A DNA stretch of 43,940 nucleotides from Symbiodinium natans (Eukaryota > Sar > Dinophyceae > Suessiales > Symbiodiniaceae), in assembly GCA_905221605.1 (NCBI GenBank), contig CAJNDS010000594.1, positions 64,001 through 107,940 of the forward strand. Direction: 5' to 3'. The number at the start of each line of letters is the position of its first letter. Position 1 is the first letter of the stretch. Shown here piece after piece: positions 38,252-43,940 of this stretch. The notes under the pieces are model-generated. The model was not told the origin of the DNA, ran no database searches, and worked only from the letters and a program-made list of their open reading frames with translations. A program made the position numbers and the translations under genes.

Positions 38252-38530
38252 CTGATTGAAAGTTTCCGAATCATCCGCTTTCCGAGTTTCCGAATCATCC
38301 CTTTCCCAGTTTCCGATTGTCCCGTCATGGTTTCCGATTCATCCGGTTTCTGATTTTGCCATTCTGGTTTCCGATCCACACCTGGTTTCAATTTCTCCGT
38401 TTCTGGTTTCCGAATCAGCTCGTGTATCTGATTTTGCTGTTCTGCTTTGCGACTCACACCTCGTCGGAGATTTCTCCGCTTCTGGTTTCCGAATCAGATC
38501 TTGTTTCTTTGCCCTCCGATTTTTCCGTCG
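38252..38530. repeat. degenerate minisatellite based on GGTTTCCGATTCA
   Basis: Words such as GTTTCCGAATCATCC, GGTTTCCGATTCATCC and TCTGATTTTGCCATTCTG recur eight to nine times with a period of roughly 30 bases. It starts where the TTTAGGG array ends. Phe/Ser-rich (plus) and Lys/Glu/Ser-rich (minus) open frames mirror the repeat, so I do not call a gene. Confidence 0.65.
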
Positions 38531-38724
38531 GCCCGCGAAACACACGCTTTCGCCTTGGGAAACTGCCGAGGTGGCGAATGGTTCACCCAAAGTGCCTGGG
38601 ATCCGAAGTCCCTGGTCGTTGGTGACGTGGCGGGCTTCTCGGGGCTTTCTGCGGTTCAGGGTTTCGGGTTTAAGAAGGTTTAAGGGTTTAGGGGCTGTGG
38701 CCAGTGAGAGGGGTGGAGGCGAGA

Positions 38725-38895
38725 TTGTTGAATGAGGAAGGATCCGGCAGCCACAAGAACTTCCTTGCCGCTTTTGAGGTGGGAGTTCACATCAATCCGC
38801 TGGGAGATCTTGTCGTGTGGGTGAACGGCGAGCAGGCCTGGCATGGAGCTTGCTCATCCTGCTTCTGGTTCCTCGCCCGTCCCCCGTTCGGTTGA
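38725..38895 (+). CDS. terminal exon candidate, product unknown
   Basis: One frame is open with strong GC3 bias (GSGSHKNFLAAFEVGVHINP, then LGDLVVWVNGEQAWHG) and ends TGA at 38893-38895. The acceptor may be AATGAGGAAG (38746) or CCGGCAG. The alternating hydrophobic pattern suggests beta strands. A short TTTAGGG-like stretch (38670-38694) precedes it. No family recognised. Confidence 0.4.
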   Translation: MLNEEGSGSHKNFLAAFEVGVHINPLGDLVVWVNGEQAWHGACSSCFWFLARPPFG

Positions 38896-39257
38896 AGATG
38901 TCAGCGGTTCTTGCAAATCAGCTCAGAAGCATTCTACATGGTCAACATAGGCGACCAAGTGAGTCAACCAGAGCCCTCTGAGACAGGGCTGCTGACATGA
39001 TAGGGCTTTAGACTAAAATCCCGGGGTCTCTTCAAGAGGTCCTCAGGACGGTGACCAGCCTCACAGAGGGGAACCGAAACGAGCTGAATCCGCGTCGAAA
39101 GGCACACGCAGGGGGTTGAGGATTTAGGGTTGCAAGGTTCGGGCGATGCTTTGAGCCAATGCCCTCGTTGTGCTTGAGGGGAATCCGCCCAAGATTTCAT
39201 CAGCCCTATGTAGTGGACTTTCTTTGTGCAGATGCAAGCCCTCCCCCCCCCCCCCAG

Positions 39258-39615
39258 CAGGTGCCCCTGTAAGATCGGAGAGGAGACCGCCGGGGCTTCC
39301 CGTCCAAGCCAAGCCAAAGCCGAAGCCATGAAAGTCAGCGCAGAGGCCCTGGGCCCTCGCCGGACGCTGTTTCCGGTCATCGACCTCCATGGAAGGGCCC
39401 CCTCCCGAGCTCTGATGCAGCGCGGGCTTTTGCCATGTTTGATTTCCGTACTCCAACATTTCCCCATGTCGGTCCTGTTGGACCAGCACGTCTGCGCTTG
39501 TGCGCGCAAGCGTGTGAGAGACACGTTGCGCAGCATCTCCTACACATGTCGCCACGACACTCAGAAGCACGCATTTCGAGGTCTTTGCAGCACAATGTGG
39601 GGATTGCCGCAATAG
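39258..39615 (+). CDS. long exon, product unknown
   Basis: After a poly-C tract and CAG a single frame is open for over 115 codons with strong GC3 bias (EETAGASRPSQAKAEAMKVS, then LISVLQHFPMSVLLDQHVCA) and ends MWGLPQ before TAG at 39613-39615. An introner-like element starts right at the stop, so either this is the C terminus or a donor slightly upstream is used. The mixed Arg/Cys-rich second half (CARKRVRDTLRSISYTCRH) gives no known domain. The minus strand is also open but with poorer codon bias. Confidence 0.4.
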
Positions 39616-39702
39616 GGTTTCGGGCTTATAGGCCCCAAAATGACATATAATCCTTCTAAAGGAACCCAGAAAAGGGTATTCCCTATTGTCGGAACCTCCA
39701 TG
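39606..39702 (+). mobile_element. introner-like element, family 1 (copy I), diverged
   Basis: AGGGTTTCGGGCTTATAGGC at the left, ATAATCCTTCTAAAGGAACC inside and CCCTATTGTCGGAACCTCCA at the right follow the family order with more changes than the other copies. Confidence 0.65.
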
Positions 39703-39732
39703 TGCGTCTGACCATGTGCTGACCCTCCTCTG

Positions 39733-39801
39733 GCGATCACGAGGTCTCCGCCGTGACGCTCCTCCCGGAAATGAGCATGCCGAACCTGAACCTGAAGGCG
39801 G
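39733..39801 (+). CDS. exon candidate, product unknown
   Basis: One frame reads SGDHEVSAVTLLPEMSMPNL, then NLKA, with nearly all third positions G or C, and ends GCGG/GTTTTAGGG at a telomere-type tract. Beyond that tract an exon may resume after GGACTCAG at about 39878; two frames are open there and I could not decide between them. No family recognised. Confidence 0.4.
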
Positions 39802-39860
39802 GTTTTAGGGTTTTCGGGTTTAGGGTTTAGGGTGTAGGGTGTAGGGTTTAGAGTTTAGGG
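39801..39860 (+). repeat. TTTAGGG tract starting at a predicted donor
   Basis: Eight imperfect units beginning GTTTTAGGG directly after the exon candidate. Confidence 0.9.
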
Positions 39861-40067
39861 ATTGCACATGATTGGACTCAGGGATGAGAAGCAAGAAGCT
39901 TTTCAGCAAACAAGAAACACGTGTCCTGTTTTTAAGCCCCGGTACGAGAAAATAAGGGAAGATCTGAAGGAAGGACTGAACGTAAGAGGGATGGAGAAAA
40001 GCAAGAAACAAAGGAAGGGAGGGAGGGAGGGGGGGAGGGGAGGAAGGCAGGGGGGCAGGGTACTATG
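39861..40067. other. short interval with alternative open frames
   Basis: A plus-strand frame rich in charged residues (EKQEAFQQTRNTCPVFKPRY) runs to about 40020, where a GGGA repeat begins. It may be an exon of the gene to the left. Confidence 0.3.
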
Positions 40068-40382
<315 letters not shown>

Positions 40383-41521
40383 GGTGGTAAGTTTTTTGAT
40401 TGTCAATTTGCAGTCTTTTTGATGAGTTTTCCGTGCACTCATTCCCAAAGCTTATCATATCATAAGACCCTGGAGGCCCGAAGCAAGATCCGGGAGAAGG
40501 ATCTGAACCCGCTGGGCTTCAGGGGCAAGAAGGCCAGCACCCCAGCCCCATGGAGCCTGAGATGCACACCGGGGCATCGGTGGGCATCACTTGGAGAGGC
40601 TGTTCCGGTGCCGGGGCGCAGCCTGCCCGGCTTGGGCAAGGCGTGATGGAGTGGGCTTCAGGGCTGTTCAGGTTTTTTTTTCTGGCCATGTTGTCATCCT
40701 GATAGGGTCTCAGAAGCTGAGCCACTGCTGGCCCCTCCCCGACAACGTGTGAGGAAGGCTGGCCTGAAGACTGGCCCCGAGACCAAAGATTTCTCCAGTC
40801 CCCACTCCGTCATTTTGTTTTTTTCTGCGTTTTGGGGTTTAGGCTTTCGCGTTCTCAAAAGTGTGTAGCTTCCTACCCAAGCATCAGAGTCGGAAGCTTT
40901 TTCACGTGTTGAGGCCGTGGAGCAGGAGCCCGAGACCCTTCCTGGCTTCCACGAATTGTGAACCAACTTGTTCATGGAGGCGTTCCCACACAACACTGGT
41001 TCCGGGCTGTTGCGGGCTTTGCTTGAACACGATTGGTGAGGCGTACTGCACCAGACTGGGAACCAGTTGGAACCTTTGAAACGTTTAGCGAAGCAGCTTG
41101 AAACCATGGTAGAGGGCGAGCCTTAGCCTGTTCAGAACATGTGAGGAGAGAGAAATGATTCTTCCTCTTTGCTACAGCAGCTTGTTCCTGCGGTTTCACA
41201 CACGTCATGTTTTGTGACGTGTCTGTCGAGTAGTCGTGGAGTCTGCGACGAAGACGAAGAGGCATACAAAGCTTAAACACGGCTTCCCCCAGAACCGAAG
41301 TGCACTAAATGCATGCCCGTTATGAGAGCAGGACAGCCATCACGTCGCGAGAGCATCAGCACATTGGTACGAACCCTCTTAGAACTGGACAGCTCACAAC
41401 TTTGCTGCCAAGTCACAGACTCCAAATGCCAGAGGCATTGCAGGATGTGACAGAGATAGCGAAGTGTATCTCAGTGGACACAAAAAGGAGATGGTGCATC
41501 AACCTGGGTTCTGTCTTTCAG
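40383..41521. other. about 1.1 kb with no recognised gene
   Basis: A 137-codon minus-strand frame (40694-41107) and a 102-codon minus-strand frame (40972-41280) are the longest. No domain recognised. Confidence 0.3.
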
Positions 41522-41600
41522 CGCTCCAGCCGCCAGCGCCGAACTGGTGCACCCTTTGCAGCGCCGGCATTCCCAGATGGCCCCAAGACTCCCAGCCTAA
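41522..41600 (+). CDS. terminal exon candidate just before the tandem array
   Basis: The acceptor GGGTTCTGTCTTTCAG is excellent. The frame then reads APAASAELVHPLQRRHSQMA, then PRLPA, with G/C-rich third positions, to a stop at 41598-41600. The upstream exon is not settled. The tandem array begins 15 bases downstream. Confidence 0.35.
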
Positions 41601-41713
41601 CAACTTCACTGACGCAAGCTTGAGCCAGCATGTTTTGGGATGCAGTCGTTTTGGCCCTTAGATTTGGCAGCCCGCAGCCTATCATCGCAATCTGCTCCGC
41701 TCGCATCAGCATC

Positions 41714-41989
41714 ATGGCACTCGCAAGGGCAGTGGCAGCGGTAGTCATGGCGATGCTCGCTGCAGTCCTGCAAGGCTGCGGATGCAACACGGAGAGCTTT
41801 GCCAGCTGCACTGTGGGGAGCGGCTGCGATGCACTCACCACCTACATGACATGCGTCAAGGACGCCGGCTGCTGTGACTATGAGGTCGGCGGTGCAAAGG
41901 TCAAGGATAGCTTCGCCGCCTTGGAATCTACCGCCAATGCACTTGCCGCATTGACTGGGGGAACATGCACCGCGAGCAGTCCTTGCTGA
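41714..41989 (+). CDS. small cysteine-rich secreted protein, array copy 1
   Basis: A 91-residue protein in a single exon. MALARAVAAVVMAMLAAVLQ is a clear hydrophobic signal peptide, probably cut near residues 21-24. The mature part has Cys at 22, 24, 32, 38, 47, 53, 54, 85 and 91, including an adjacent CC pair at 53-54 and a Cys as the last residue, so four disulfides are likely. No known family is recognised. I chose this ATG (context ATCATGG) because it is conserved in all four copies, whereas the upstream in-frame extension is broken by a one-base change in copy 2. Function unknown; secreted or cell-surface by inference. Confidence 0.75.
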   Translation: MALARAVAAVVMAMLAAVLQGCGCNTESFASCTVGSGCDALTTYMTCVKDAGCCDYEVGGAKVKDSFAALESTANALAALTGGTCTASSPC

Positions 41990-42343
41990 GCAGGACTTTT
42001 TGGAACATGCTCGGGTTTGCAGGAATGCCTTCGCCTTCGATAACCGGAGATTGAGTTCCATTTCCTGCTACCCAGCGCGAAGCTTGGCGCCATGCGTTGC
42101 AATGTCGGCGCAGCGCTCATGCTTAACATTTTTGATCAGGGCAAGGGGGGAAGTTTTGAAATCTGATCAGAACATTTGAAGTTCTGTCATTGAAAATGCA
42201 TACTTTGCTTGATTGTCTGATTGAAGTGTGAACGCAGTCGCTGAAGGAAGCTTGAGCCAGCATGTTTGGGATGCAGTCGTTTGGCCCTTAGATTTGGCAG
42301 CCCGCAGCCTATCATCGCAATCTGCTCCGCTCGCATCAGCATC

Positions 42344-42619
42344 ATGGCACTCGCAAGGGCAGTGGCAGCGGTAGTCATGGCGATGCTCGCGGCAGTCCTG
42401 CAAGGCTGCGGATGCAACACGGAGAGCTTTGCCAGCTGCACTGTGGGGAGCGGCTGCGATGCACTCACCACCTACATGACATGCGTCAAGGACGCCGGCT
42501 GCTGTGACTATGAGGTCGGCGGTGCAAAGGTCAAGGATAGCTTCGCCGCCTTGGAATCTACCGCCAATGCACTTGCCGCATTGACTGGGGGAACATGCAC
42601 CGCGAGCAGTCCTTGCTGA
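42344..42619 (+). CDS. small cysteine-rich secreted protein, array copy 2
   Basis: The encoded protein is identical to copy 1; nucleotide differences in the coding part are silent (for example GCT to GCG in the signal peptide). The spacer upstream lacks one T in the TTTTGG run, which removes the in-frame upstream extension and supports the MALAR start. Confidence 0.75.
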   Translation: MALARAVAAVVMAMLAAVLQGCGCNTESFASCTVGSGCDALTTYMTCVKDAGCCDYEVGGAKVKDSFAALESTANALAALTGGTCTASSPC

Positions 42620-42974
42620 GCAGGACTTTTTGGAACTAGCTCGGGTTTGCAGGAATGCCTTCGCCTTCGATAACCGGAGATTGAGTTCCATTTCCTGCTA
42701 CCCAACGCGAAGCTTGGCGCCATGCGTTGCAATGTCGGCGCAGCGCTCATGCTTAACATTAGTGATCAGGGCAAGGGGGGAAATTTTGAGATCTGATCAG
42801 AGCATTTGAAGTTCTGTCATTGAAAACGCATACTTTGCTTGATTGTCTGATTGAAGTGTGAACGCAGTCGCTGAAGGAAGCTTGAGCCAGCATGTTTGGG
42901 ATGCAGTCGTTTTGGCCCCTAGATTTAGCAGCCCGCAGCCTATCATCGCAATCAGCTCCGCTCGCATCAGCATC

Positions 42975-43250
42975 ATGGCACTCGCGAGGGCAGTGGCAGC
43001 AGTAGTCATGGCGATGCTCGCTGCAGTCCTGCAAGGCTGCGGATGCAACACGGAGAGCTTTGCCAGCTGCACTGTGGGGAGCGGGTGCGATGCACTCACC
43101 ACCTACATGACATGCGTCAAGGACGCCGGCTGCTGTGACTATGAGGTCGGCGGTGCAAAGGTCAAGGATGGCTTCGCCGCCTTGGAATCTACCGCCAATG
43201 CACTTGCCGCACTGACTGGGGGAACATGCACCGCGAGCAGTCCTTGCTGA
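42975..43250 (+). CDS. small cysteine-rich secreted protein, array copy 3
   Basis: Differs from copies 1, 2 and 4 by a single residue, Ser66 to Gly (VKDGFAAL). Several silent changes are shared with copy 4 (for example GCG AGG near the start), so copies 3 and 4 are closest relatives. Confidence 0.75.
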   Translation: MALARAVAAVVMAMLAAVLQGCGCNTESFASCTVGSGCDALTTYMTCVKDAGCCDYEVGGAKVKDGFAALESTANALAALTGGTCTASSPC

Positions 43251-43605
43251 GCAGGACTTTTTGGAACTAGCTCGGGTTTGCAGGAATGCCTTCGCCTTCG
43301 ATAACCGGAGATTGAGTTCCATTTCCTGCTACCCAACGCGAAGCTTGGCGCCATGCGTTGCAATGTCGGCGCAGCGCTTATGCTTAACATTATTGATCAG
43401 GGCAAGGGGGGAAATTTTGAGATCTGATCAGAGCATTTGAAGTTCTGTCATTGAAAATGCATACTTTGCTTGATTGTCTGATTGAAGTGTGAACGCAGTC
43501 GCTGAAGGAAGCTTGAGCCAGCATGTTTGGGATGCAGTCGTTTTGGCCCCTAGATTTAGCAGCCCGCAGCCTATCATCGCAATCAGCTCCGCTCGCATCA
43601 GCATC

Positions 43606-43881
43606 ATGGCACTCGCGAGGGCAGTGGCAGCAGTAGTCATGGCGATGCTCGCTGCAGTCCTGCAAGGCTGCGGATGCAACACGGAGAGCTTTGCCAGCTG
43701 CACTGTGGGGAGCGGCTGCGATGCACTCACCACCTACATGACATGCGTCAAGGACGCCGGCTGCTGTGACTATGAGGTCGGCGGTGCAAAGGTCAAGGAT
43801 AGCTTCGCCGCCTTGGAATCTACCGCCAATGCACTTGCCGCATTGACTGGGGGAACATGCACCGCGAGCAGTCCTTGCTGA
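43606..43881 (+). CDS. small cysteine-rich secreted protein, array copy 4
   Basis: Protein identical to copies 1 and 2. The spacer after its stop is cut by the window end at 43940, and the sequence there matches the spacers of the other units, so at least one more unit or array edge lies beyond. Confidence 0.75.
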   Translation: MALARAVAAVVMAMLAAVLQGCGCNTESFASCTVGSGCDALTTYMTCVKDAGCCDYEVGGAKVKDSFAALESTANALAALTGGTCTASSPC

Positions 43882-43940
43882 GCAGGACTTTTTGGAACTA
43901 GCTCGGGTTTGCAGGAATGCCTTCGCCTTCGATAACCGGA

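Larger units (their letters stand above)
41616..43940 (+). repeat. tandem array of about 631-bp gene units (cut by the window end)
   Basis: Units start at AAGCTTGAGCCAGCATG: 41616, 42248, 42878 and 43509, giving lengths of 632, 630 and 631 bp plus a partial fourth. Coding and spacer parts are both almost identical, and all units face the same way, as is known for many dinoflagellate tandem genes. Confidence 0.95.

Noticed and set aside
41606-43733. Repeated minus-strand open frames of up to 187 codons opposite the tandem array
   Set aside because: They are antisense shadows of the signal-peptide-bearing plus-strand gene; they lack a consistent length between copies and have no signal or domain.
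41616-43940. CRISPR array
   Set aside because: The direct repeats are whole 631-bp gene units without spacers, and the genome is eukaryotic in character.

Overview
The window looks like nuclear DNA of a dinoflagellate (best guess; no family assigned). The evidence is: dozens of short interstitial tracts of the TTTAGGG/CCCTAAA telomere-type repeat on both strands; GC-rich exons with many G/C third positions, broken into short pieces; introns made of small repetitive elements with terminal inverted repeats (introner-like); and an almost perfect head-to-tail array of a small secreted-protein gene at the right end. Plants share the TTTAGGG repeat, but the introner-like elements and the tandem gene array fit dinoflagellates better. 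Nothing looks bacterial: no operons, no ribosome binding sites.

Layout. 0-11 kb: mostly unassigned DNA, with a probable multi-exon gene near 1.6-2.2 kb, a long GC-rich open frame near 7.2-7.7 kb, minisatellites and introner-like elements. 11.35-12.75 kb: a multi-exon gene whose introns hold telomere-type arrays and an introner-like element carrying an (AT)n tract. 14.8-16.1 kb: isolated exon candidates. 17.6-19.9 kb: the only gene with a recognisable family, a patatin/cPLA2-like phospholipase in at least four exons; one intron holds a 178-bp CCCTAAA array and another is an introner-like element. 22-25.4 kb: several small genes, including introns made almost purely of telomere repeat. 30-34.9 kb: a 1.5-kb composite inverted-repeat element, then two convergent multi-exon genes (32.7-33.15 kb plus, 34.8-33.39 kb minus). 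35.5-40.4 kb: microsatellites, an AT-rich island and exon candidates. 41.6 kb to the end: four copies of a 91-residue cysteine-rich secreted protein in about 631-bp units; the array runs off the window.

The main result concerns architecture. I repeatedly find open, GC3-rich exon segments that can be joined in frame using GT...AG sites lying at the edges of telomere-type tracts or inside the inverted termini of two repeat families. This suggests that telomere-type repeats and introner-like elements are the material introns are made of here. All splice junctions are my own reading by eye; transcripts are needed to confirm them. Except for the phospholipase and the secreted-protein array, the proteins belong to no family I recognise.
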